A stretch of 15,755 bases of DNA from positions 1 through 15,755 of the forward strand of contig JAKORQ010000527.1 of assembly GCA_029777755.1 (NCBI GenBank), written 5' to 3'. Source of the DNA: Planctomycetota bacterium (GTDB lineage: Bacteria > Planctomycetota > Phycisphaerae > Tepidisphaerales > Tepidisphaeraceae). Under the pieces are notes generated by a model. The model was not told the DNA's origin. It saw nothing but the letters and a program-made list of their open reading frames with translations, and ran no database searches. Positions 6,883 through 13,626 of the stretch are shown in pieces (within the stretch, counting starts at the first letter, position 1; the number at the start of each line of letters is the position of its first letter). The translations under genes and the position numbers were made by a program.

Positions 6883-7644
6883 CTAAATCTCAAATTCAAT
6901 GGGCGGCCGACGCCGCTTCTTCTTCTTCTCGTTTAGCGCGTCCGGGTGCTCCTGCAGATACTTCTGCCAGAGATCCGGCCGACGCTCCTGCGTCCGCAAC
7001 ATTCGCTGCTGCAGACGCCACTGGGCAATCTTCTTGTGATCGCCCGAGAGCAGCACATCCGGCACCTTCATGCCTTCAAACTCACGCGGACGGGTGTACT
7101 GGGGAAACTCCAGCAGCCCGTCGGCGAAAGTCTCATCCGCCGCTCCATCCTCCGCGCCCAGCGCCCCCGGAAGGAGACGCACGACCGCGTCGATCAATAC
7201 CATGGCAGCCAGTTCGCCGCCTGAAAGCACGTAATCGCCGATGGAAATCTCCATCGGCTTCAGGCCCTCGATGATTCTCTCATCGAAGCCCTCGTAGTGC
7301 CCCGCGATCAAAAGCAGCCGCTGCTCCTGCGAGAGCTGCTCGACGATCTTCTGGTCCAGGGGCACACCCTGAGGCGAGAGTATGATCCGCCTTGCCGGGC
7401 GGGGATCCCTCGCCTCCACATCCCTTACGGCGTCGTACACCACCTGGCACATCATCACCATGCCCGGGCCGCCGCCGAAAGGCTTGTCGTCCACCGACTT
7501 ATGGTTGTCTGTCGCGAAATCCCTGATGTTCGTCAGGTGATATTCGACCAGTCCTTTTTCCGCCGCTCGCTTCGGGATACTGGTCCCGAGTATCGGAGCG
7601 AACATCTCCGGGAAGAGGGTTAGTACATCTATGCGCAAGGCCAT
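6883..7644 (-). CDS. trmD: tRNA (guanine37-N1)-methyltransferase TrmD
   Basis: TrmD methylates G37 of tRNAs from S-adenosylmethionine and so prevents frameshifting. The SPOUT-fold motifs are present: GGGPGMVM at 57-64, GHYEGFDER at 115-123 and SIGDYVLSGGE at 134-144, then PQYTRPREFEG and LLSGDHKKIAQWR. Length is 253 residues. In an ungapped comparison with E. coli TrmD, the catalytic Arg154 is conserved (Arg156), but the position of catalytic Asp169 holds Glu171, with an Asp just before it. The C-terminus is unusually basic (EKKKKRRRPP). The ATG at 7644 lies inside one arm of an inverted repeat and has no clear ribosome binding site. RimM, usually just upstream, is absent. Confidence 0.96.
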   Translation of the reverse strand: MALRIDVLTLFPEMFAPILGTSIPKRAAEKGLVEYHLTNIRDFATDNHKSVDDKPFGGGPGMVMMCQVVYDAVRDVEARDPRPARRIILSPQGVPLDQKIVEQLSQEQRLLLIAGHYEGFDERIIEGLKPMEISIGDYVLSGGELAAMVLIDAVVRLLPGALGAEDGAADETFADGLLEFPQYTRPREFEGMKVPDVLLSGDHKKIAQWRLQQRMLRTQERRPDLWQKYLQEHPDALNEKKKKRRRPPIEFEI

Positions 7645-7711
7645 TTTCGATTTTCAACCGGCGATTTGCGATCAGCTTTTCAGCCCAATCGAAAATCGAA
7701 AATCGCAAATC
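7643..7711. repeat. Inverted repeat between rpsP and trmD
   Basis: Two perfect arm pairs are present. ATTTTCGATTTTC at 7643-7655 is complementary to GAAAATCGAAAAT at 7691-7703, and GATTTGCGAT at 7663-7672 is complementary to ATCGCAAATC at 7702-7711. The pairs overlap, so only one can form at a time. The segment is AT-rich against its surroundings. Translated, it yields strings such as IENRKSQI, which I associate with spurious ORFs from dispersed repeats in environmental bacterial genomes. It covers the trmD start codon. Confidence 0.75.
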
Positions 7712-7717
7712 AGACCA

Positions 7718-8041
7718 TCAGGCGTTCGCAGCTTCCTTCTTCTCTTCAGGCTGAGCCTTGGGCTTACCCGGCTTGGGCAGGCGCAGCGACTTGTGCTCCA
7801 GACCAGCCTTCTTGAGCATCGACGACACCGTCTCGGACGGAATCGCGCCCCGGTCCAGCCAGTACTTGCAGCGATCAATGTTCACCACGAACTGCTTGGC
7901 CTGATCCTTGTTTTGCGGGTCGTAATAGCCGAGCTCCTCGATCACCCGGCCATCGCGCGGCGAACGCGAATCCACCGCGTTCACGCGGAAGAAGTTCAGG
8001 TGGCTGCGGCCCATGCGCTTCATGCGAATCTTAACTGCCAT
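7718..8041 (-). CDS. rpsP: Small ribosomal subunit protein bS16
   Basis: bS16 is a small-subunit assembly protein. The 107 residues begin MAVKIRMKRMGRSHLNFFRV and contain RDGRVIEELGYYDP and WLDRGAIPSETV, all typical of the family. The C-terminal 20 residues are a Lys/Pro/Ala-rich tail. GGAG at 8051-8054 is well placed before the ATG. It is the first gene of the ribosomal block and has a candidate promoter directly upstream (8086-8113). The next gene is trmD, 73 bp away, with neither rimM nor a KH-domain gene between. Confidence 0.97.
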   Translation of the reverse strand: MAVKIRMKRMGRSHLNFFRVNAVDSRSPRDGRVIEELGYYDPQNKDQAKQFVVNIDRCKYWLDRGAIPSETVSSMLKKAGLEHKSLRLPKPGKPKAQPEEKKEAANA

Positions 8042-8085
8042 TTACCTCGTCTCCGGTCCAAATCTCTAAATCAAGAGAATCGCGG

Positions 8086-8113
8086 AGTATAGCGATGTCG
8101 CAGCTTATGACAA
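8086..8113 (-). promoter_or_regulatory. Sigma-70-like promoter for the rpsP block
   Basis: On the minus strand TTGTCA (8108-8113) and TATACT (8086-8091) are separated by 16 bp, each one mismatch from consensus. The expected start of transcription near 8079 gives a leader of about 38 bases before the rpsP ATG, containing the GGAG ribosome binding site. It lies in the gap after the osmC stop, so the ribosomal block can be transcribed independently of osmC. Confidence 0.65.
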
Positions 8114-8137
8114 GAGGCGACAATACCGCCCCCGCCG

Positions 8138-8563
8138 CTACACCAGCTTAGCCTGCAGCTCTATCGGCACCGCCGAGAGTGCTTGCGAGACGGGGCAGCC
8201 GGTCTTCGCTTTGTTGGCGTGCTCCACGAACGTCTTCTCGTCAATCCCCGGAACCTTACCCTCGGTTTCAAGGACTATCTTCGTGATCTTAAACCCTTCG
8301 CCGACCTTATCAATAGACACCCTGGCCTTCGTGTAGATCCGGTCGGGCCTAAATCCCGCCTGCGTAAGCATTAGCGACAAGGCCATCGAAAAGCAGCTCG
8401 CGTGCCCTGCCCCGATCAGTTCCTCGGGATTGGTCCCTGGGGCATCCTCGAACCTGGTCCCAAAGGAATAGCTCCCCTCAAACGCCCCGCTGCCCAGCTT
8501 CACCGAGCCATTACCGCTTTTCAGATCCCCTTCCCATGCGGCCTCGGCAGTACGTATCGGCAT
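8138..8563 (-). CDS. osmC: OsmC-type organic hydroperoxide reductase
   Basis: OsmC enzymes are cytosolic thiol peroxidases that reduce organic hydroperoxides. The product closely follows E. coli OsmC: AAWEGDLKSGNGSV near the start, GTNPEELIGAGHASCFSMAL with the first catalytic Cys, VPGIDEKTF, and KAKTGCPVSQAL with the second Cys. I use the ATG at 8563 (141 residues) because AGGAGA lies 6-7 bases upstream; an in-frame ATG at 8590 would add nine residues with no family match. It is transcribed towards rpsP. Confidence 0.94.
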   Translation of the reverse strand: MPIRTAEAAWEGDLKSGNGSVKLGSGAFEGSYSFGTRFEDAPGTNPEELIGAGHASCFSMALSLMLTQAGFRPDRIYTKARVSIDKVGEGFKITKIVLETEGKVPGIDEKTFVEHANKAKTGCPVSQALSAVPIELQAKLV

Positions 8564-8656
8564 AGCAGATCTCCTTTCCCTGTTGCCCAAGTCTAGGTGT
8601 TTTTCATCTCACAGGCAGCATCATGAATCCCATATCCGCTAACTCCTGTCCATAGG

Positions 8657-9132
8657 CTATCTGTTGCGGTTGTCCCCCAGCCGCTGAAGCGCCTTCCTGA
8701 TGACATCGGCCGCCTCGTCTCCACGCGAGTGCCCGGCGTGCTGCAAACCATGCAGTGCGGTTCCCAGGGCATCGCTGCCGAAGCAGTTTGTCGCGCGCAC
8801 ATCAGCTCCAGCGTCGATCAGCAATTGCACAATCTCCGCATGGCCATGCCACGCGGCGTAATGAAGCGCTGGCCCATCCCAGCCGCCGTAGCTCGTGCGG
8901 CGGGTGTCCTGGGGAAATCCCAGCTTGAGCATGAGTCGCACGCCCTCGACATTCCCCGCCTCGGCCGCATCCACCAGCAGATGGTGATCCTCTTCGCTGA
9001 ACGCTGCGCCCTCAGCCAGCAGTTGCCTCGCGCTGGCCTCATCGCCGGTGCACACGGCATATAGAAGGCGAGTCTTCGCATCTTCCGCCGGTCGCCCGCC
9101 GTGTTCGCGCATCAGTTCCACGACATCTGAAA
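8657..9132 (-). pseudogene. Ankyrin-repeat gene, downstream part in shifted frame
   Basis: This is the continuation of the ankyrin gene that starts at 9927, displaced by one frame at a run of three T (9130-9132 on the minus strand). It carries SDVVELMREHGG, which completes the helix of the repeat cut off in the upstream frame, then further ankyrin units including DGPALHYAAWHGHAEIVQLL followed by IDAGADVRATN. It ends with a basic, Arg-rich tail at 8657. The open frame continues upstream to 9367, but that extension is the out-of-frame shadow of the upstream part. Restored, the whole protein would be about 423 residues. Confidence 0.75.
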
Positions 9133-9927
9133 GCCCATGCCCTGGGCAAGCTGGATCGGCGTGATTCCATTGTCGGCCGGCAGATTCGGGTCGGCGCCCG
9201 CATCCAGCAGGATGCGCATCACCTTTAGGCTTCGACGCCGGAAGATGGCAAAGTGCAGTGGACGATAGCCGGCGAGCACGCCGCCCTTGAGGCGATAGTT
9301 CACATCCGCGCCAGCCGAGATAAACAGCCGCAGCCCCTCCGGATCCTCCTGGTCCATCTTGTGGCACATGCAGTAGGACAGCGAGTCGGCATCCGGGCCG
9401 GCTGAGAGGATCAGTCTCAGGCAGCTATGCTCGCGATGCTCGGCGGTGTGATATAGCACCTCGTTGTCCGGCGGATTGGTGACCTTCGCACCGGCGTCCA
9501 GCAGCAGTCGAGTAACGGCCGGGCAGTTGGCGAGGCCGGCGGCGCCATAGATAGCCGACTCGCGCTCACCGGACTGCGAGATCCAGTAGTCGTTGGCATC
9601 CGCGCCATGCTCAAGAAGCAGCCTTGCGCAGGATGCAAACTCCTCGGCCCGCTCAGGACAATCGCGCAGAAAAAGTGAGAACGTCAGATACAGCAGTGGC
9701 GACCATCCGCGCGCACCGCCTCGTGCAACGGCCAATGATGGATCGCGCGACAGATGTGCCCGCAAGGCGACGACATCGCCCAGGGCGGCCGCCGCGAAGA
9801 TACTCCGCCCGGCGAGGTCAGGAGAAGCGGCAAGAATCTCGCTTGCGCGATCGACCTTTCCTGAGCGATGGTCAGCCTCCGGGACGACGGCAGCATGCAG
9901 CAACGCATCAAGCGCAGATTGATCCAT
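9112..9927 (-). CDS. Ankyrin-repeat protein, upstream part of a frameshifted gene
   Basis: Ankyrin repeats bind other proteins; the partner cannot be told from sequence. From ATG 9927 the frame shows no signal peptide. Repeats are recognisable at CARLLLEHGADAND (about residue 103), VTRLLLDAGAKVTN, LRLFISAGADVNYR and a clear unit YRPLHFAIFRRRSLKVMRIL followed by LDAGADPNLP. The final unit reaches ITPIQLAQGMGF and then ends out of phase at QMSWN and a stop, while the continuation of the same repeat lies in another frame. This is either a real one-base deletion or a sequencing error. Flanking genes (GH2 upstream, osmC downstream) give no functional hint. Confidence 0.8.
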   Translation of the reverse strand: MDQSALDALLHAAVVPEADHRSGKVDRASEILAASPDLAGRSIFAAAALGDVVALRAHLSRDPSLAVARGGARGWSPLLYLTFSLFLRDCPERAEEFASCARLLLEHGADANDYWISQSGERESAIYGAAGLANCPAVTRLLLDAGAKVTNPPDNEVLYHTAEHREHSCLRLILSAGPDADSLSYCMCHKMDQEDPEGLRLFISAGADVNYRLKGGVLAGYRPLHFAIFRRRSLKVMRILLDAGADPNLPADNGITPIQLAQGMGFQMSWN

Positions 9928-9966
9928 GCACCATGGTAGGCAAAACGACGGCCATGGCGAAAGGAC

Positions 9967-11745
9967 TCACTGCTTCTCGATGGCGGCCGGCCTCGCCTGG
10001 ATCGCGCGGATGCGCGAGATGTCGAACTTCATGCTGCGATCGAAGCGGTAGATGCCGTTTTGCTCCTGGAAAACGTCGGTGAGCTGCGTGTAGCAGTATC
10101 CGAACATACCGGGGTTATCCAGCAGTGCCGAGCAGAGTCCCTCAAAGCGGGCATAGAACTCTTCCAGCGTCTTGCAGCGATCGCCATAGCCCCACGAGTC
10201 TTCGCCGGGCCGGGCGTCCGGATTCCACCAGATGCCGCCGAACTCCGAGACAAAGTACGGCTGCCCGGCATAAGGCACGGAGATGGTCTCATGTTGTCGG
10301 CCAAGTTGCCATGGCTTGTTGATGAACACGTCACCCGCGACCGTCCCGGCGTGTCGCTCGCGGAAGGTCGACGGGTTCTGGTCGTAGTCGTGCGAGTCGT
10401 AGATGTCCGCATCAACAACGCGATGCGCGTAGCCGGAGGCATCGATCACCGGGCGAGTGCTGTCATATGCCCGGGTTGCCAGATACAGCGCGTGCGTGAG
10501 ATCGTGCAGGCCGTCGATCTGGTCGCCGATCGCCTTGCTGGTCTCATTCAGCGGGCACCAGCCGATGATGCTGGGATGGCTGTAGTCGCGCTCCAGCGCC
10601 TCCAGCCATTGTGCGACGATGGTGGCGTCAGGCCGATCGGGATCTATGCCCCAATCGGCGAACTCGCCCCAGCACAGGTACCCCATGCGGTCGGCATGAT
10701 AGAGGAAGCGCTCCTCGAATACCTTCTGGTGCAGGCGAGCGCCGTTGAAGCCGGCCTCCATCGCCAGACGAATGTCGCCGATGAGTGCCTCGTCAGTTGG
10801 CGCAGTGAGCAGGCCATCGGGGTACCACCCCTGGTCGAGCACGAGCCGCTGAAACACCGGCCGGCCGTTGATCAGAACCTTAAGCCCGTCGATCTGCACC
10901 GAGCGCATGCCGCAATAGCTGGTGGCGCGATCGATGACATCGCCCCCCTCATCAATCAGCTCGATCTCCAGGTCATACAGTCCGCCGACGCCGATCTCCC
11001 ACAGGCGCAGCTTGTCCCCCGGCACGGGGAGAGTCGCCCGGGAACAGTTGCGAGCACGCGCTTCTGCCTCCGCCCGGCTGACAATATCGCCATCGAGCTT
11101 GAGAGTGTAGCGGATTTTCCCCTTGCCTAACTTTCCCCTTACAAATTGTTCCACGTGGAACAGCCGGCCAGGCAGGTCAGGGGTGATTCTCGGGCGCGTC
11201 AGATACATCTGCGGCACCGGCTCCATCCATACCGTCTGCCAGATTCCCGTCACGCGCGTGTAGTGGCAGCCGGAGTTGTGATAGAGGCGAGATTGCTTCC
11301 CCTGCGGGCCGGGGATTCGGTTGTAATCGCGGCATCTCACCACGATGGTGGCCTGTTCGCCGGGCTTGGCTGCGGCGGTGATGTCGGCCGAGAAACCGGT
11401 CCATCCCCCGCGATGGCGGGCGACCTCCTGTCCGTTCACCCAGACGGTGGTGTCGTAGTCGGCCGCCTGAAAATGCAGCAGGATGCGCTGCCCGGTCCAC
11501 TCGGCCGGGATCTGCAGCTCCCGCCGATACCAGACGGCATTGAGATAGTCAGCATTGCCGATGCCGGAAAGTTTCGACTCCGCACAGAAGGGAACGATGA
11601 TGCTGCCGGTCAAGCGGCGATCCAGCAAACCGCGCTCAATACCGCTGTCGCCCTGGTCGATCTCGAACTGCCACTTGCCATTCAGGCACAACCAGCGATC
11701 ACGCACAAACTGCGGACGCGGATACTCGGCCCGGGGAATCTCCAT
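9967..11745 (-). CDS. Glycoside hydrolase family 2 protein (beta-galactosidase/beta-glucuronidase type)
   Basis: GH2 enzymes hydrolyse beta-linked glycosides by a retaining mechanism. The 592-residue product has the three-part GH2 plan: an N-terminal sugar-binding domain (LNGKWQFEIDQGD near 21-33; TTVWVNGQEVARHRGGW near 99-115), an Ig-like domain (about 185-285), and a TIM barrel starting near INGRPVFQR. The likely acid/base is Glu401 in WCPLNETSK and the nucleophile Glu501 in FVSEFGG. No signal peptide is visible, so it should act in the cytosol on small glycosides; the sugar cannot be assigned. The ATG at 11745 has AGGAG 10 bases upstream and is preferred over an in-frame ATG at 11799. A parS-like palindrome lies within the linker before the Ig-like domain. 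The EamA gene ends 50 bp upstream on the same strand. Confidence 0.9.
   Translation of the reverse strand: MEIPRAEYPRPQFVRDRWLCLNGKWQFEIDQGDSGIERGLLDRRLTGSIIVPFCAESKLSGIGNADYLNAVWYRRELQIPAEWTGQRILLHFQAADYDTTVWVNGQEVARHRGGWTGFSADITAAAKPGEQATIVVRCRDYNRIPGPQGKQSRLYHNSGCHYTRVTGIWQTVWMEPVPQMYLTRPRITPDLPGRLFHVEQFVRGKLGKGKIRYTLKLDGDIVSRAEAEARARNCSRATLPVPGDKLRLWEIGVGGLYDLEIELIDEGGDVIDRATSYCGMRSVQIDGLKVLINGRPVFQRLVLDQGWYPDGLLTAPTDEALIGDIRLAMEAGFNGARLHQKVFEERFLYHADRMGYLCWGEFADWGIDPDRPDATIVAQWLEALERDYSHPSIIGWCPLNETSKAIGDQIDGLHDLTHALYLATRAYDSTRPVIDASGYAHRVVDADIYDSHDYDQNPSTFRERHAGTVAGDVFINKPWQLGRQHETISVPYAGQPYFVSEFGGIWWNPDARPGEDSWGYGDRCKTLEEFYARFEGLCSALLDNPGMFGYCYTQLTDVFQEQNGIYRFDRSMKFDISRIRAIQARPAAIEKQ
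11147..11162. promoter_or_regulatory. parS-like ParB-binding site
   Basis: TGTTCCACGTGGAACA is a perfect 16-bp palindrome and matches the established bacterial parS consensus (TGTTNCACGTGNAACA). parS sites bind ParB-CTP and direct chromosome segregation; they usually cluster around the replication origin and often lie inside genes. Here the site encodes FHVEQ within the GH2 protein. A chance hit of this exact 16-mer in 15.7 kb is very unlikely. No parA, parB or dnaA lies in the window. Confidence 0.75.
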
Positions 11746-11795
11746 GATCTGTGTCTCCTGTCTTGAGGACAGCTTGGCCGGGCGGGAACGGAAAC

Positions 11796-12710
11796 TCAAG
11801 AGCGCTGCTGACGGGAGCGGCGGCGGAGTATCGCCTCATTGATCCACAGCGCCACGCCGATCACCGCGCCGCCGATAATCAGGCGAGGCCAGTCAACGCC
11901 TTCCCCGAAGATCAGCACTGACGCCAGGATCGCCAGCGGTACCTTTATGTTGTTGAAGATCGCCAGTGCCCCCACATCGACGCGGCGGGCGCCAGCATTG
12001 AAGAGGAAGAATCCCACTCCTGAGGCAATCGCGCCCAGGTACAGCAGCACGACCCACTGCACAAGCGACAGGGAAGTGATGGTGCCCAGGTCGGCCGACG
12101 TTGCGGCAAAGGCGGCCGCGATGATTGTCGCACCGATGTAGAGGATTCCCATCAACTGGTGGTCCGGCAGCTTCAGGGCCGGTGCAACCTTGCGATAGAC
12201 GACCTGCCCTGCCGCAAAGCAGCCGTTGGAAAGCTGCATCACGAGAAATCCCAGCAGCAGCCCGCCGCGATCGAGCTGCGTCCACTGGATGATCCCCGTC
12301 CCGACAACCGCGAGCGCGGCGGTGGCGATGAACAGCCAACTGATGCGCCGCTCCAGCAGATCGTTCGTGAGTGTCACCAGCAACGGAGTAAAGATCGTGA
12401 ACAGCGCCACCTCGGAAGACTTGAGCCAGGTGAACGACTTCAGGTACAGCACGTACATCAGCCCGAACTGCAAAGCGCCGATGCCGGCCAGCAGCACGAA
12501 CTGCCTTGTAACAATGCCGCGCACGCGAACAAATGGAAGAAACACGATAAGCGAAAGCACGATGCGCGCGCCCGCAACGAAGTTTGAATCGACGCCGGCC
12601 AGGTAATGCTTAACCAGGCCGAATGACGGGGCCCACAACAATGAAACGATGAGAAGATAAAGCATGCGTACCAGGGTCGTTAGGTGCCTCGCGGGATCAG
12701 ACTGAGGCAT
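11796..12710 (-). CDS. EamA-family (DMT superfamily) membrane transporter
   Basis: Members export or import small metabolites such as amino acids and sugars; substrates cannot be read from sequence. The 304-residue protein has about ten hydrophobic helices in two similar halves. The first half starts with LLIVSLLWAPSFGLVKHYLAG, the typical EamA opening, and the second half has ALAIFNNIKVPLAILASVLIFGE near its end, the typical closing region. The C-terminus is Arg-rich and cytosolic. An alternative start is the ATG at 12665, directly before the first helix; neither start has a strong ribosome binding site. It is followed by the GH2 gene, with which it may form an operon. Confidence 0.88.
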   Translation of the reverse strand: MPQSDPARHLTTLVRMLYLLIVSLLWAPSFGLVKHYLAGVDSNFVAGARIVLSLIVFLPFVRVRGIVTRQFVLLAGIGALQFGLMYVLYLKSFTWLKSSEVALFTIFTPLLVTLTNDLLERRISWLFIATAALAVVGTGIIQWTQLDRGGLLLGFLVMQLSNGCFAAGQVVYRKVAPALKLPDHQLMGILYIGATIIAAAFAATSADLGTITSLSLVQWVVLLYLGAIASGVGFFLFNAGARRVDVGALAIFNNIKVPLAILASVLIFGEGVDWPRLIIGGAVIGVALWINEAILRRRSRQQRS

Positions 12711-12856
12711 CTTTAGTGTCTATCGCCGCTTGTTCCAGGGTCTTCACGAGCCCGATTGCATCGTTGCCCAGCACGATCCGGGACCCGTCGGCTTCCATGG
12801 CAACGCATTCTAGACTAACAGGTCGATGCTTTGCACCCCAACCTGGGCCTGCCTGC

Positions 12857-12862
12857 TATACT
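12857..12862 (+). promoter_or_regulatory. Candidate -10 element for a possibly leaderless transcript
   Basis: TATACT lies 7 bases upstream of ATG 12870, so transcription would begin at or next to the A of the start codon. No ribosome binding site at a usable distance is seen; the only G-run abuts the ATG. A TTGCAC upstream is 20 bp away, too far for a good -35. The element is suggested by sequence only. Confidence 0.4.
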
Positions 12863-12869
12863 TTTGGGG

Positions 12870-13562
12870 ATGAGTGACAGCCGTCATGAAAGAGTCCCGG
12901 GGCTGGACATGGGGAGCATCCAGCGCGAGATGAAGCAGCGCGACAGTCTGCTGTGGAGTCGCATCGCGCTCAAGCTGGTCGGGGGCATTCCGCTGGCGCT
13001 GGCCGGTCCGCTGATCTTTGCCATCGTTATGAGCCTGCTCGGCTGGGCGTACGACTGGAGCTTCAGCCACTTTCTTCTCTGGCTTGCCCTGGGATTGGTG
13101 TTGTTTGGAATACTCGCGTGGCAGATGACACGGCGAGACACAGGCGACGTCTTCGCCGCGGAGATGATGCAGCTTGTCGGCGAACAGCCGGAGTTCTCGC
13201 GCGAGGACCTTTCCCTCAAGGACATTGTCGGGCAGGAGCCTAAGGCGGCGCTGGATATCATGCTCGGGTCGCTCTCGCACGGCTGTGAACGAGTCTACGA
13301 GGCATGGCGGCTCATGCAGGCGCGCAAGCGGTTCACCGCGGAGAAACAACAGCGCGCGGCCGAGCTGTTGCGCGATCTTTCCACCTATCCTGCCGCGGTA
13401 CCGTGGACCGATCTGCGGGCTGCCAACGAGAGTCTCCATGATCTGCTGGGCATCATGGGGTACCTCAAGCTCACCGACTGGATCGATGTGAGCAAGGATG
13501 GCAGAAAGGTCTGGTTGCAGTCGGATGCCCGCAAGGCTGCCTCCTTCGGCGGGGACAGATGA
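12870..13562 (+). CDS. Two-helix membrane protein of unknown function
   Basis: I do not recognise this family. The 230-residue product has a short charged N-terminus (about 35 residues), two membrane segments at about 38-58 and 66-86, and a soluble, mostly helical region of about 140 residues rich in Ala, Arg and Leu. The last part (DLLGIMGYLKLTDWIDVSKDGRKVWL) resembles a small winged-helix or helix-turn-strand unit, but this is only an impression. I chose ATG 12870 over an in-frame ATG at 12831, whose extra residues run through the promoter region. It is divergent from the EamA gene and convergent with fumarase. Confidence 0.75.
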   Translation: MSDSRHERVPGLDMGSIQREMKQRDSLLWSRIALKLVGGIPLALAGPLIFAIVMSLLGWAYDWSFSHFLLWLALGLVLFGILAWQMTRRDTGDVFAAEMMQLVGEQPEFSREDLSLKDIVGQEPKAALDIMLGSLSHGCERVYEAWRLMQARKRFTAEKQQRAAELLRDLSTYPAAVPWTDLRAANESLHDLLGIMGYLKLTDWIDVSKDGRKVWLQSDARKAASFGGDR

Positions 13563-13598
13563 AAAGAAAACCCTGCCGGAAGCATGCTCCCGGCAGGG
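13561..13598 (-). terminator. Rho-independent terminator of the fumarase gene
   Basis: A 9-bp perfect stem (CCCTGCCGG at 13571-13579 with CCGGCAGGG at 13590-13598) encloses a 10-base loop that contains AGCATGCT. On the minus strand the stem is followed by TTTTCTTTTC, a good termination tract, 29 bp past the fumarase stop codon. On the plus strand CCATTTT follows, so it may also end the convergent membrane-protein transcript. Confidence 0.9.
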
Positions 13599-13626
13599 CC
13601 ATTTTCCGACTGACCTGGCTTCTATG

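Noticed and set aside
10060..11130. Plus-strand open frame opposite the GH2 gene
   Set aside because: The GH2 catalytic and domain motifs are on the minus strand; this frame has none.
12697..12798. 33-codon minus-strand frame overlapping the EamA start (begins MEADGSRIVLGNDAIG)
   Set aside because: Its composition looks protein-like and it could couple to eamA, but there is no ribosome binding site and no homology I recognise, so it is too short to call.
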